A DNA stretch of 64,000 bases from Peribacillus sp044761665 (GCF_044761665.1 NZ_JBIWCW010000010.1:34723-98722); one strand, 5' to 3'. Positions 1 through 9,091 are shown, counted from the first letter of the stretch. Translations and numbers: made by a program. The notes: generated by a model not told the origin, from the sequence alone.

Positions 1-155
1 GGAATCGATTTCTCAAAAAAGTACTTTGCTTCCGTTTCGAATTTATCTAATTCATGAGGATTACGCATCAACCTTTTATACCATGCAGGTTGTATCCTTA
101 AATATTTTCTCATATCCTCATTAGTTTGTATGAATTCATACACATTATGACGCAT
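1..155 (-). CDS. ylbE: YlbE-like protein, partial (C-terminus beyond the left edge)
   Basis: The minus-strand frame starts at the ATG at 155 behind a GGAGG-type Shine-Dalgarno at 163-167 and runs off the window edge. About 51 residues are visible, beginning MRHNVYEFIQTNEDMRKYLR, with the short basic segment around QPAWYKRLMRNP typical of the small Bacillus YlbE family (about 80 residues in full). No function is established for the family. Its place directly after ylbD matches the B. subtilis ylbD-ylbE order, which supports the name. It is probably cotranscribed with ylbD, 21 bases upstream. Confidence 0.8.
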   Translation of the reverse strand, partial: MRHNVYEFIQTNEDMRKYLRIQPAWYKRLMRNPHELDKFETEAKYFFEKSI

Positions 156-176
156 AAAGATTCCTCCCTGTGCTAT

Positions 177-611
177 TTAATCCTTATTAAATAAAAATGG
201 ATTGCTTCTCTGCTCTTGTACTTTTGGAGCTGGAGTGGAATCACCACCCGTTTTATTTCCCTGGAAAGCAGCTAATACCCCTTGTATCGCTCCAATCGCC
301 TGATTGGCACTTGAAATATACTGCTGTATTTGTCCGATATCCATATTTTTAACGGCACTCATCACCGTGCCAAGCAACTCCGAGTTTTGTTCCCCTTTAT
401 CTGTTACAGCGACCACGGGTTCAGTCTTTCCAACAGAAGCCTGCACACTGTCATCAGCCTGCCAGCGTGGATGATCTTCACCGAGTAGGTACCATTCTTC
501 AAAAAGTTCCTGCCATGTTGCTTGCTTATTTCTCACTTCATTTACTAAATAAGGATGAATCTTGACAAACTCCCGAAATCTATCAACGGAGGGGCGTTTT
601 TTTTTTGCCAT
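177..611 (-). CDS. ylbD: YlbD family putative spore coat protein
   Basis: This 144-residue protein starts MAKKKRPSVDRFREFVKIHP and carries the W-x-ELFEEWYLLGEDHP segment typical of the YlbD coat family. The conserved N-terminal half (about residues 1-55) is basic and aromatic. The middle (about 60-100) is low in complexity, and the tail is Gly/Gln/Pro rich. There is no signal peptide or membrane segment. In B. subtilis YlbD is listed as a putative coat protein, so a role in the spore envelope is inferred from family membership only. It is adjacent to ylbE, as in B. subtilis. Confidence 0.82.
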   Translation of the reverse strand: MAKKKRPSVDRFREFVKIHPYLVNEVRNKQATWQELFEEWYLLGEDHPRWQADDSVQASVGKTEPVVAVTDKGEQNSELLGTVMSAVKNMDIGQIQQYISSANQAIGAIQGVLAAFQGNKTGGDSTPAPKVQEQRSNPFLFNKD

Positions 612-743
612 TACTCTTCACCTCACACTAAGACATCGCCTATTTTACGATATGCCACAACGGAATAAAAAGTGCATGGCTCAATTTTCATCATTCGATT
701 ATGGTTTGTTATAGTATAATATTGGAAAAAGGGGTGTTTTTGA

Positions 744-1238
744 ATGAAAAGTGAAGAACTTATCGGTGAATTTCAAGAATTAGCTATTACTGCAGACGAA
801 TCAGAGTTACGTGTATTATCAGGAATTATTTCCAGCTTACAGACCAAAAGAAAGAAAAAAAGATATTCCTATATCTCAAATTTACTGCAGCTAAATAAAC
901 AAGTTATCTCCGATGGCACCACCCTTTCGATGTTGATGCCTATCACGCCTTTAGTGCATAATGAATTGAATATTACCCATGGAGGAGTAATTGCCACTTT
1001 AATAGACACGGCTATGGGGACCCTTGCCAGTTCATCGGTCCCAGAGGGCTATGCTACAGTGACAACTGACATTCAGGTGCGATATGTTAAACCTGCTATA
1101 GGTGAACAATTGACATGTACATGTAACCTTATACATAAAGGCAGTAAGACCATAATTCTTGAAGGAAAGGTATACCGAGATGACGGATTACTTTGTGCTG
1201 TGTCCACCGGTAGCTTTTTCATAGTAAAAATGAACTGA
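744..1238 (+). CDS. PaaI-type hotdog-fold thioesterase
   Basis: The 164-residue protein has an N-terminal helical extension (about residues 1-40) followed by a hotdog thioesterase domain. The signature HGGVIATLIDTAMG (about residues 78-91) is the PaaI/4HBT motif, in which the His-Gly-Gly and Asp help activate water for thioester hydrolysis; VTTDIQVRYVKPA follows in the next strand. It should hydrolyse acyl- or aryl-CoA; the substrate cannot be read from sequence. The gene runs opposite to ylbD and converges on ylbC, sharing a terminator with it. It is not part of the ylb order as I remember it from B. subtilis, so it may be an insertion. Confidence 0.8.
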   Translation: MKSEELIGEFQELAITADESELRVLSGIISSLQTKRKKKRYSYISNLLQLNKQVISDGTTLSMLMPITPLVHNELNITHGGVIATLIDTAMGTLASSSVPEGYATVTTDIQVRYVKPAIGEQLTCTCNLIHKGSKTIILEGKVYRDDGLLCAVSTGSFFIVKMN

Positions 1239-1247
1239 ATATAAATT

Positions 1248-1272
1248 AAACGGAGTCCCAAAAGGATCCGTT
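1248..1272. terminator. Convergent terminator between the thioesterase gene and ylbC
   Basis: Arms AAACGGA (1248-1254) and TCCGTTT (1266-1272) form a 7-bp stem followed by a T-rich run on the plus strand. It lies between two convergent genes and overlaps the edge of the ylbC stop region. Confidence 0.6.
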
Positions 1273-2370
1273 TTATTTTTTCTGAATGAAGTTCTGAGTA
1301 TAAAACTTTTTATACACCCCTACACCTAAATCAGAAAACTCTTCACTTAAAATCGTTTCCCGGTGGCCTTCGCTGTTCAGCCAGCCTTCCATCACCGCTA
1401 CGGCATCTACATAATTCGCTGCAATATTTTCACCAGCAACACTATACTGAACTTTCCCGGCTTTTAAGCGGTCATCTAAATCCCCTTTTGTCTCAGAGAA
1501 TTGAGTTTCTTCCTGTGTGCCTTTCATCTTTTGGCTATTAAGAAAAGCAACCTCAGCTGTAGAATCATCCCAACCTAATGGCTTCAAATCAAATCTGCTA
1601 CGTACGATATTCGTGATATCGAAGATTTGTTGCTCATTGCCTTCTCTCACTTTGTTCCATTCCTCTTCTGAAAGATTCTTAACAGGTACCAGTGTACCAT
1701 GATAGGTCAGCTCATAAGGTTGCTGTTTTAAAAGAGTAGAATTATTCAAAAACCGGACACTTGAAACGGTTCCTGTAAACTTATCTAAATATAATTGAAC
1801 ATGAATGTCCCCAAGTTCTATTAATGGTCTCATATTCATATCTTCTTCCGATAATTCGAAACGATAGGTACTATCACCAGCCTCTATATCAACAGTTGGC
1901 TCCACATACAGGCTAGAATAGATGGCATCAATAGATTGTCCAATTTTAAATGGGGCTACGTTAACTTTATCCCCAATGCCATATGCCGATACGACTTTAC
2001 CATTTTCCATCGCCAATTGAAAATAATCATTATAATCTTTATTATATATCCACCAGTCATACCCGTAGGCAGACATATCGATTCGATTGGGCTCGCCAAA
2101 CTCCTTTTTGATCTCTTTCATATTCTTCCCAATCGTATTCGCTAATCCTTCTTTTGCAATCATTTCATCTTTCGCTGAGGATGAACTCCTTTCATTTATA
2201 GTATCGTTTGGATTAACTTCCTTGTTCCCATCTATGAGAGGGTTCCACTTTTCTTCCAGACCGATATTCGTATAAATGCCGATTATGAAAAAAACAACAA
2301 TTAACAGCAGTACCTTGCCTAACCTGCGCAGAGGAACACACCCTCTCTCTATGCTTATGTATCGTATCAT
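1273..2370 (-). CDS. ylbC: YlbC-like membrane-anchored CAP/SCP-domain protein
   Basis: The 365-codon frame encodes an N-terminal hydrophobic anchor (about residues 18-37), a linker, a CAP-associated region (about 80-210) and a C-terminal CAP/SCP1 domain (about 240-360). Motifs AGENIAANY and GHRETIL are the CAP-family signatures, including the His that lines the cavity. It is probably exported and tethered to the outer membrane face; its function is unknown. The start is uncertain. The ATG at 2370 has a poor ribosome site, while an in-frame CTG at about residue 14 (LRRLGKVLLL) follows an AGAGAGG sequence and would place the hydrophobic segment at the usual distance. It matches B. subtilis ylbC in position between ylbD and ylbA. 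Confidence 0.8.
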   Translation of the reverse strand: MIRYISIERGCVPLRRLGKVLLLIVVFFIIGIYTNIGLEEKWNPLIDGNKEVNPNDTINERSSSSAKDEMIAKEGLANTIGKNMKEIKKEFGEPNRIDMSAYGYDWWIYNKDYNDYFQLAMENGKVVSAYGIGDKVNVAPFKIGQSIDAIYSSLYVEPTVDIEAGDSTYRFELSEEDMNMRPLIELGDIHVQLYLDKFTGTVSSVRFLNNSTLLKQQPYELTYHGTLVPVKNLSEEEWNKVREGNEQQIFDITNIVRSRFDLKPLGWDDSTAEVAFLNSQKMKGTQEETQFSETKGDLDDRLKAGKVQYSVAGENIAANYVDAVAVMEGWLNSEGHRETILSEEFSDLGVGVYKKFYTQNFIQKK

Positions 2371-2645
2371 TTTAGCTTTCTTTCCTGATTATATCATTGT
2401 TCAAATAAAATTTTCTATTTTTACAAGTGAATACAACATGTTTTATTTTTAAAAAATGGAAATTTTGCGAATCATGAAAATACCATGGTGAGCTCATTGC
2501 AACTTCCACCATTTCATACTATTATAAAATATAGGATAAAATGGTATATTATAAATATGCTTGGGGAATTTTCTTTAGCTATACTACATATTATTTTCCT
2601 TGTATGTCATTTCATTCTCAAATGCAAAAATAGGAGGTACTACTC

Positions 2646-3008
2646 GTGAAATTTGAAAGCTTTGGAATCGAGAACATCACAGCCGACTTGAACCGATTAG
2701 ATGACCTAATGCCAGAATACGGTTTAATACGTGCCGAACAATGGGATTACGAAAGAGTTAGTTACGATCGTAAATTCGAATTGAGAGAAGGCACGTATTA
2801 CCTGCGTATACTTGGATATGCAATTGAAGGGGATGTTGGTGCTCATAGGGCAACTATGAAACTGATGGTCCCACTTTTAGGAAAACACTACTACCCACAT
2901 GGTATAGAATATGGAGAAGGAGAATTCTTCCCCCCTTCATTAGTGAAACAGTGTGAAAAAATCCTTTCCCAGGTCAAAGAAGAACTTACGCAATTTAACG
3001 GACTGTAA
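2646..3008 (+). CDS. ylbA: YugN-like family protein, YlbA
   Basis: This 120-residue soluble protein starts at a GTG behind AGGAGG. It contains LIRAEQWDYERVSYDRKFEL and GKHYYPHGIEYGEGEFFPPS, segments I associate with the YugN-like family that includes B. subtilis YlbA (also about 120 residues). No catalytic motif or signal peptide is visible and its role is unknown. It is convergent with the cytochrome oxidase assembly genes, as ylbA is with ctaG in B. subtilis. The CBS-domain gene ylbB expected between ylbA and ylbC is not present. Confidence 0.72.
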   Translation: MKFESFGIENITADLNRLDDLMPEYGLIRAEQWDYERVSYDRKFELREGTYYLRILGYAIEGDVGAHRATMKLMVPLLGKHYYPHGIEYGEGEFFPPSLVKQCEKILSQVKEELTQFNGL

Positions 3009-3063
3009 AACTGAAAATGAGCATAAGAAAAGGGGAATTATCTATACTCCCCCCTCTTTCTTG

Positions 3064-3107
3064 TATAAAATAAAGCCTGATGCTTTTCACATCAGGCTTT
3101 ATTTTAT
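3064..3107. terminator. Strong bidirectional terminator between ylbA and ctaM
   Basis: A long inverted repeat has arms ATAAAATAAAGCCTGATG and CATCAGGCTTTATTTTAT around an 8-base loop. The A/T-rich outer arms give a T-tract in both directions, suiting the convergent genes ylbA and ctaM. Confidence 0.85.
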
Positions 3108-3111
3108 AGTA

Positions 3112-3573
3112 TTACGTTCCAAGAATTGCTTTTATCAACGATGTCGTCTCTCCACCATGATAAATGACATAAAGTAGAAGATATACAGCCAAACCGGTGA
3201 TTCCTGTGAAAAACCAGATTACACTAGTCGTAGGGCCAATTTTTCTATGAATGGCATATTTACCTTTTAAACCAGTCGTCAACATAATGATCCCCATTAC
3301 TGCTCCTACAGTGGCAAGCGTGATATGGAAAATCAAAAAGATTGTGTAATAAATTTCAATATCCTTCGGTCCTCCGAAAGACGTGTTGCCTACAAAAACC
3401 GTACGTGAAAGATAGATAGTGAAGAAAATGATTGCAAAGATTGCTGCCACTATCATGGTCTTCTTATGGGTCTCTGTTCTGCGCTGTTTAATTTGATACC
3501 AGCCTATTGCAACAGTGATTGAACTTAATACAATGAATGCAGTACTTATTGTTGGAAGAATTGGTAAAGACAT
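3112..3573 (-). CDS. ctaM: DUF420 membrane protein, CtaM-type heme-copper oxidase maturation factor
   Basis: The 153-residue polytopic protein has about four transmembrane segments (roughly residues 8-25, 42-62, 78-100, 118-138). It contains the DUF420 signatures HKKTMIVAAIFA and LIFHITLATVGAVMG, with conserved His residues (H36, the HITLA His, H109) suited to heme or copper handling. In Staphylococcus aureus, CtaM is needed for a functional aa3-type menaquinol oxidase; the B. subtilis homologue is YozB. Here it sits directly downstream of ctaG, which supports a role in assembling the caa3 oxidase encoded alongside. There is a 243-base gap to ctaG, so it may have its own promoter. Confidence 0.8.
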   Translation of the reverse strand: MSLPILPTISTAFIVLSSITVAIGWYQIKQRRTETHKKTMIVAAIFAIIFFTIYLSRTVFVGNTSFGGPKDIEIYYTIFLIFHITLATVGAVMGIIMLTTGLKGKYAIHRKIGPTTSVIWFFTGITGLAVYLLLYVIYHGGETTSLIKAILGT

Positions 3574-3816
3574 AAGATGTAGTCCTCTCTATATTTATTA
3601 ATCAACTATTATTCTATAAGAGGTAATCGTAAAATACAATACAAGCAAGCAAACGTAACAGAATGCTCACTTTTAACGAAAAGCCAAGTCATATGTCTAG
3701 CCTTTCCTGCCGATTCATGTTTTGTACATGAATTTTTTAAGGATTGGTAAGAACTCAACAAATCTTAGGAAAAACTTGCCCACTGTTAGACAAGCTTTTT
3801 ACCCTTTCACGCAAGA

Positions 3817-4719
3817 CTATTTTACGGTCTGTAATTCCGATGGAATAGGGTCGATATCACTTCCACCGCCATTCTCCTTTTTGAACCATGCAAAGAATAT
3901 GACGCCTAAAACATAGCCTAAAACAATTTCTTGAATGACTTTCATAAGTACTCCGCCAAGTTGTTGGTCTTCCAGTAAAGGCAATCCATTAAACATTTCC
4001 GGACCACTTAGCGTCAATCCTGATAAAGCTGTGGCAGGTACACAAAGCTGCATAGCACTAGCCCAAGATTCGGCATTGGTAAATGTATCATACATTGGCG
4101 AATCCGCAAAAATGATCAACGCACATGCAGGAGTCATTAAAATGCCACTTCCGAAAATATAGGCTACTTTTTTAACACCAGAAAGGCTTTCATGTTCTGG
4201 AAGCTGATTAACTAAAGGAAACCACATTAAAACTGCTGTCGTGAATAAAATCACCGTATAGCCTGCGTGGACCAGCATGCCAGTTTTAATAAAGTCAAAA
4301 ACTAAGGGAATATGATACAACGAGAAAAGGACATTAAATAGCATAAGCGCAAAGAGCGGCTTCGTGAAGAATTGAAACAGTGACTTCACTCCCCTTACAT
4401 CCAATACTAATCTCCAGACCCATTTAGGTATCGCAATGATAAATAAAGGGGGTATCACCAAGTAAAGCAAAGCCATTTGAAACATATGTGCACTGAACAT
4501 GATGTGACTTAACAAATCAATTGGCGAACCTTTAATGACATAAAGAAGGGCCATCGCTAGTAAAAAATAGATTACCTGTTTCAGGGAAACTGGTGAACTA
4601 TCCTTGAATTTATACCTAAGCTTCGTCACCATCATGAAATATCCAACGGTTATAAGCACAAGGGCAGTAAAATAAAATGGACTCCATAAAGCACGAAAGC
4701 CAAAAATATCTATAGACAT
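3817..4719 (-). CDS. ctaG: Cytochrome c oxidase assembly factor CtaG (caa3-type)
   Basis: This 300-residue integral membrane protein has about seven predicted transmembrane helices. Histidines sit in or near membrane segments (HIMFSAHMFQMALLY, HIPLVFDF, PEHESLSG), as in the caa3_CtaG family. The family takes part in copper delivery and maturation of caa3 cytochrome c oxidase. The ATG at 4719 is preceded by GAGGTGA. It follows ctaF after a terminator, so it is the last gene of the oxidase block before ctaM. It ends in a hydrophilic tail after the last helix. Confidence 0.92.
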   Translation of the reverse strand: MSIDIFGFRALWSPFYFTALVLITVGYFMMVTKLRYKFKDSSPVSLKQVIYFLLAMALLYVIKGSPIDLLSHIMFSAHMFQMALLYLVIPPLFIIAIPKWVWRLVLDVRGVKSLFQFFTKPLFALMLFNVLFSLYHIPLVFDFIKTGMLVHAGYTVILFTTAVLMWFPLVNQLPEHESLSGVKKVAYIFGSGILMTPACALIIFADSPMYDTFTNAESWASAMQLCVPATALSGLTLSGPEMFNGLPLLEDQQLGGVLMKVIQEIVLGYVLGVIFFAWFKKENGGGSDIDPIPSELQTVK

Positions 4720-4843
4720 ACAATCACCTCGTTCGCATACTTTTATTCCATTCCTATCCTTCTATTATACCTAAAATCAGACATAGTAACAAATATAGAT
4801 AAAGTTGGTTTTTATTAGTAAATACTAATGCTACATAGAGAAA

Positions 4844-4871
4844 AACCGGCTATTAATGAAAATAGCCGGTT
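4844..4871 (-). terminator. Terminator after ctaF
   Basis: The inverted repeat AACCGGCTATT (4844-4854) / AATAGCCGGTT (4861-4871) has a 6-base loop. On the minus strand it is followed by TTTTTC, so it should end or weaken the ctaCDEF transcript before ctaG. Confidence 0.8.
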
Positions 4872-4880
4872 CCTTTCAGG

Positions 4881-5216
4881 TCATATCCAGACAATTGTTA
4901 TAAAAGCTAGTACTGTGATCAAACCGACAGCAAGCCCAGAAAAGAGAAACAATGTGACAGTGCCATGGCCTTTATGCTTCATATGCATAAAATAATAAAG
5001 TTGAAAAATGACTTGTACGACCGCTAGCAGCAAAATGACTGGTTTAATGAACCAATGTGAAAATCCTTCGATGCCTACAGCGGCAAATGCTACTAAGGTT
5101 AGAAAAATCATAAGTGTAAAAGTAATTACTTGATGCTTCATCTCTTCAGCATTTTTCTTTCGACGATATTTTAAATCGACATTCGGGTTTGCTGAATTTG
5201 ACTGTTCATTCGCCAT
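4881..5216 (-). CDS. ctaF: Cytochrome c oxidase subunit IVB
   Basis: The 111-residue protein has a polar N-terminus (about 1-30) and three transmembrane helices (about residues 31-48, 55-78, 86-108), the layout of the small subunit IV of Bacillus caa3 and quinol oxidases. The loop YYFMHMKHKGHG is conserved in the family. It starts 3 bases after the ctaE stop, so it is translationally linked to the oxidase operon. It is thought to stabilise the CuB region rather than to carry redox cofactors. Confidence 0.92.
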   Translation of the reverse strand: MANEQSNSANPNVDLKYRRKKNAEEMKHQVITFTLMIFLTLVAFAAVGIEGFSHWFIKPVILLLAVVQVIFQLYYFMHMKHKGHGTVTLFLFSGLAVGLITVLAFITIVWI

Positions 5217-5219
5217 CAG

Positions 5220-5849
5220 TTATCCCACCATTCCCATTAAATATACGACTGTAAAGATAAATACCCAAACTACGTCAATGAAATGCCAGTAAAGACTGGC
5301 TACATAAAATTTAGGGGCGTTATATAAAGTCAAACCCCTTTTCGCATTTCGTAGCATCAGTGATATGAACCACATCAAACCGAAGGCAACATGACCTCCA
5401 TGGAATCCGACTAACGTATAGAACGCCGAACCGAAAGCACTACTAGTAAATGTGTGCTTATATTCATGAACATAATGGTTAAATTCATAAATCTCCAGAC
5501 CTAGGAAACCCAAACCAAGGAATACAGTAATAAGAATCCATGCCTGCATTTGTTTAAAATGGTTATTTTTCATGTGATACATTGCATACACGCTTGTTAA
5601 TGAACTGGTCAGTAACAACATGGTAGCAACAAAAGTAAGAGGCAATTCGAATAAGTCTTTTGCTAAGGCTGCATTTTCATTAGGAACTTTATCCTTTAAT
5701 GCTAGGTACGTAGCAAATAGTGAAGCGAATAATACTGTCTCTCCGCCAAGAAACAACCAGAATCCTAAATATTTATTTTTACCTTCTAAAGTCGCTTTCT
5801 CAGGAGAAGCAGGCCAAGTAGCATCCGTGAATTTTTCATCTGCTTGCAT
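5220..5849 (-). CDS. ctaE: Cytochrome c oxidase subunit III
   Basis: This 209-residue protein has five transmembrane segments and the heme-copper oxidase subunit III signatures: LGFWLFLGGETVLFASL, the conserved Glu near EIYEFNHYVHEY, FYTLVGFHGGHVAFG and YWHFIDVVWVFIF. It helps stabilise the proton-uptake side of subunit I in the cytoplasmic membrane. Its ATG overlaps the ctaD stop (TAATG), so translation is coupled. Its length agrees with B. subtilis CtaE. Confidence 0.95.
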   Translation of the reverse strand: MQADEKFTDATWPASPEKATLEGKNKYLGFWLFLGGETVLFASLFATYLALKDKVPNENAALAKDLFELPLTFVATMLLLTSSLTSVYAMYHMKNNHFKQMQAWILITVFLGLGFLGLEIYEFNHYVHEYKHTFTSSAFGSAFYTLVGFHGGHVAFGLMWFISLMLRNAKRGLTLYNAPKFYVASLYWHFIDVVWVFIFTVVYLMGMVG

Positions 5850-7720
5850 TATGCCTTAACCTCCTTATCATCATCGTCCATAAGGTCTTCTTTATGAATA
5901 TGATATCCATGGTCGTCTTTGACAGAACGTATGAACATGGAACCAAATGTAATCAAAAGGCCAACAATAATTACAGGAAGTGTCCAATTTTTATCATCCA
6001 TATTATATAAAGCACCGAATGCGGCTACGAATAAACCGAATGAAATAATTACAGGAAGGATTGAATTATTAGGCATATGAATATCACCAAGTGGCTCTGC
6101 TGGCGTCATTTCCTTTTTACCTTCCATTTTCTCAACCCAATAAGGGTCCAAACCGCGAACAAGCGGAAGTTGCTTGAAATTGTAGAATGGTGGTGGTGAT
6201 GGAATGGACCATTCAAGAGTACGGCCATCTCCCCAAGGATCATTGCCGACTTTTACATTTTTAACAGACGTTATGATAACGTTGATGACTAGTATAATGA
6301 CAGCAAACGCCATTAAGAAAGCCCCCACTGTACTTATCATATTTCCTGTATTGAGACCTTGATTATCTAAGAAGGTGAATACCCGACGCGGCATACCCAT
6401 CAATCCTAAGAAATGTTGAATGAAGAAAGTTAAATGGAAACCAATCAAGAAAGTCCAGAAAGTGATTTTTCCTAATCCTTCATTTAACATCGTTCCAAAC
6501 ATCTTCGGCCAATAGAACGTGATCCCGGCCAATAAACCTAATACCACTCCACCCACAATTACATAGTGAAAATGGGCAACAACGAAATAGCTGTCATGAA
6601 ACTGATAATCAGCAGGAGCGACGGCATTCATGATACCCGTCACGCCACCCATCGTGAAGGATGGAATGAAGGCAACGGCATATAGCATCGGCACCGTGAA
6701 TTTCACACTTCCGCCCCACATCGTGAAGATCCAGTTAAAAATCTTAATACCTGTTGGAACGGCAATCGCCATTGTTGCAACTGCAAAGATTGCATTGGCA
6801 ATTGGTCCTAACCCAGTTGTAAACATATGATGGGCCCATACCATGAAGCCCAAGAATCCGATTAACACGGTTGCAAATACCATCGAAGAGTAACCGAATA
6901 ATCTTTTTCTCGAAAATGTTGCAAAAACTTCCGAGAAAATACCGAAAGCCGGTAGAATTAAAATATATACTTCCGGGTGACCGAATATCCAGAATAAATG
7001 CTCCCAAATAATCGTATTACCCCCGGCTGCTACATCGAAGAAATTAGCTCCGAACATCCGGTCGAACATCATTAATACAAGCCCTACAGTAAGAGGAGGG
7101 AACGCAAATAATATTAAAGCAGAAACAACGAAGGTTGACCATGTAAATAGCGGCATACGCATGTATGTCATTCCTGGCGTACGCATATTGATAATGGTCA
7201 CAAGGAAGTTAATCCCTGCAATTAAGGTTCCCAAACCTGATATCTGTAATCCCAGTACATAAAAATCAATACCATGCCCCTCAGAGTGAAGGGATAATGA
7301 CGCATATGAAGTCCATCCAGCATCAGGAGCTCCACCTAAAAACCATGAAAGGTTCAGGAAGATACCCCCAAAGAAAAATAACCAAAAACCTAATGAATTT
7401 AAAAATGGGAAAGCAACGTCGCGTGCGCCTATTTGCAGAGGCACAACGGCATTCATTACAGCAAATACCAACGGCATGGCCGCCAGGAAAATCATCGTCG
7501 TGCCGTGCATGGTCAATATTTCGTTATAAAATCCGGCACTTACAAAATCATTATTCGGAATCGCCAGCTGGATACGGATGAACATCGCTTCCAAACCGCC
7601 GATCACAAAGAATAATCCGCCAGCAATTAGATATAAAATGGCGATTTTCTTATGGTCTACCGTTGTTAAGTAATCCCAGATCGTAGCGCCAAATCCTTTT
7701 TTATTAGCGTGCGTACTCAC
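5849..7720 (-). CDS. ctaD: Cytochrome c oxidase subunit I (caa3 type)
   Basis: This 623-residue catalytic subunit holds low-spin heme a and the heme a3-CuB centre. Key motifs visible are the heme ligand in NEILTMHGTTMIF, the His-Tyr crosslink segment GHPEVYILILPAFG, the CuB ligands in VWAHHMFTTG, and HDSYFVVAHFHYV with the a3 and a ligands. A C-terminal extension (about residues 500-623) adds two further helices, as in Bacillus CtaD. The start MSTHANKKGFGATIWDYL fits the family. It is cotranscribed with ctaC (24 bases upstream) and coupled to ctaE. Confidence 0.97.
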   Translation of the reverse strand: MSTHANKKGFGATIWDYLTTVDHKKIAILYLIAGGLFFVIGGLEAMFIRIQLAIPNNDFVSAGFYNEILTMHGTTMIFLAAMPLVFAVMNAVVPLQIGARDVAFPFLNSLGFWLFFFGGIFLNLSWFLGGAPDAGWTSYASLSLHSEGHGIDFYVLGLQISGLGTLIAGINFLVTIINMRTPGMTYMRMPLFTWSTFVVSALILFAFPPLTVGLVLMMFDRMFGANFFDVAAGGNTIIWEHLFWIFGHPEVYILILPAFGIFSEVFATFSRKRLFGYSSMVFATVLIGFLGFMVWAHHMFTTGLGPIANAIFAVATMAIAVPTGIKIFNWIFTMWGGSVKFTVPMLYAVAFIPSFTMGGVTGIMNAVAPADYQFHDSYFVVAHFHYVIVGGVVLGLLAGITFYWPKMFGTMLNEGLGKITFWTFLIGFHLTFFIQHFLGLMGMPRRVFTFLDNQGLNTGNMISTVGAFLMAFAVIILVINVIITSVKNVKVGNDPWGDGRTLEWSIPSPPPFYNFKQLPLVRGLDPYWVEKMEGKKEMTPAEPLGDIHMPNNSILPVIISFGLFVAAFGALYNMDDKNWTLPVIIVGLLITFGSMFIRSVKDDHGYHIHKEDLMDDDDKEVKA

Positions 7721-7744
7721 GATTTAACCTCCTTAATCAATGTT

Positions 7745-8827
7745 CTATTTTTCTTCCACCTTAAGCTCTAAAAGATAAGCTGTCAGTGCATTAATTTCTG
7801 AATCAGAAAGCTCACCGTAAGTACCGGTCATCGTGTTACCCGGCTTATACTTCTCAGGATCTTTGATCCATTTCTTCACATTTTCTTCAGTGTGGTCCAA
7901 TACTCCCGCTACCCGTTCACGTTCACCAAAAGTAGACAAGTTGGGAGCTTGACGAGCCGCTTCGGGTCTACTGTCATTAGGTGTAACCGCATGACAACCG
8001 ATACAGCTTTTATTAAAGACTTCTTCCCCCTGCTTAGCAACATCCCCACTTACCACAGGTGCTTTTGCAGTCTTCATGTCTTTAGTCCATGTTTCAAAGT
8101 CAGCCTTTGATTTCGTAACGACTTTAAAATCCATTAATGCATGGGAAGGTCCGCAAAGCTCAGCACATTTCCCATAGAACAAGTCTTTTGAATTTTCAGC
8201 TTTTTTTCCATCGAATTCTAAGAAAAACGAGTTGACTCCTTCAGTGTTTGTATCCATCTTTCCTCCGGCAGCCGGAATCCAAAATGAATGTTTGACATCT
8301 GAAGCGGTCAAGTTGAAATAAACTTTCTGATCAGTTGGGACGACTAAATCCTGGCTTGTTATCACGCCAAGGTCTGGATACTCGAACTCCCACCAATAAA
8401 GGTTCGCCCTAACATTGACTACCAAAGCGTCCTTCGTTTTTCCATCCTTATCTTTTTTATCCATTGCGCTTGTGTCATCCAAGTCAAAAGTGGTGACAAC
8501 AGTCGGAACAGCTAGAACAATTAAAAGAAGGATAGGAATAACAGTCCAGATAATTTCAAGTTTGTGACTTCCTTCAATTTGTTTCGGTATTGTCTCGTCG
8601 CCCTTTTTTCGGCGGAAGCGCAGCAAAACTACAACGAACAAAATAACTACTACAATAATTACCAGTACCATGATTAATGTACTCAACATCAGTAAGTCAA
8701 ACTGTGTTTGCGCAACATCGCCAGCTGGCTTCAGCGTGGATAGAAATGGTTCACCGCAGCCCGAAAGGACAAGTCCTACTATACCCAGCAAAGCAATCAG
8801 GCGCCATTTGTGCAACCTTTTTTTCAT
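7745..8827 (-). CDS. ctaC: Cytochrome c oxidase subunit II with fused cytochrome c domain
   Basis: The 360-residue lipoprotein has a signal peptide ending in LSGC (Cys24), two membrane helices (about 46-69 and 91-112), a CuA domain and a C-terminal cytochrome c domain. CuA ligands are H180, C221, C225, H229 and M232 (CAELCGPSHALM), with the aromatic electron-entry motif YWWEF at 144-148. The heme-binding CIGCH lies at 275-279, which makes this a caa3 oxidase that carries its own cytochrome c. The gene leads the ctaCDEF unit, 264 bases downstream of ctaB. Confidence 0.97.
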   Translation of the reverse strand: MKKRLHKWRLIALLGIVGLVLSGCGEPFLSTLKPAGDVAQTQFDLLMLSTLIMVLVIIVVVILFVVVLLRFRRKKGDETIPKQIEGSHKLEIIWTVIPILLLIVLAVPTVVTTFDLDDTSAMDKKDKDGKTKDALVVNVRANLYWWEFEYPDLGVITSQDLVVPTDQKVYFNLTASDVKHSFWIPAAGGKMDTNTEGVNSFFLEFDGKKAENSKDLFYGKCAELCGPSHALMDFKVVTKSKADFETWTKDMKTAKAPVVSGDVAKQGEEVFNKSCIGCHAVTPNDSRPEAARQAPNLSTFGERERVAGVLDHTEENVKKWIKDPEKYKPGNTMTGTYGELSDSEINALTAYLLELKVEEK

Positions 8828-8924
8828 AGCTTTAGAAACCCCTCTTTCATCAAAATTTTCTCACAAAAACAAAAATGGGCGCAATTGCGAATATTCTCTC
8901 TATGTCAATTTCTATAAAAGAAAG

Positions 8925-8943
8925 AATCCCTAGACTAAGGATT
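8925..8943 (-). terminator. Weak hairpin between ctaB and ctaC
   Basis: AATCCCTAG and CTAAGGATT pair with one wobble around a minimal loop. A pyrimidine-rich CTTTCTTTT run follows on the minus strand, so it could attenuate readthrough from ctaB into ctaC. On the plus strand it is followed by six T. The tight loop and imperfect stem make this tentative. Confidence 0.4.
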
Positions 8944-9091
8944 TTTTATTGAATAACCAACCGCTCTATTAATGAAGGAATCTCATGATGTTTTTCTCTG
9001 GATAATATGTATGAAATTAATGAACAATTAATTATCGAGTTAGGTGCAGCTCATTCTATAACAAGCTGCGACCATATATGTTTTACCTACT

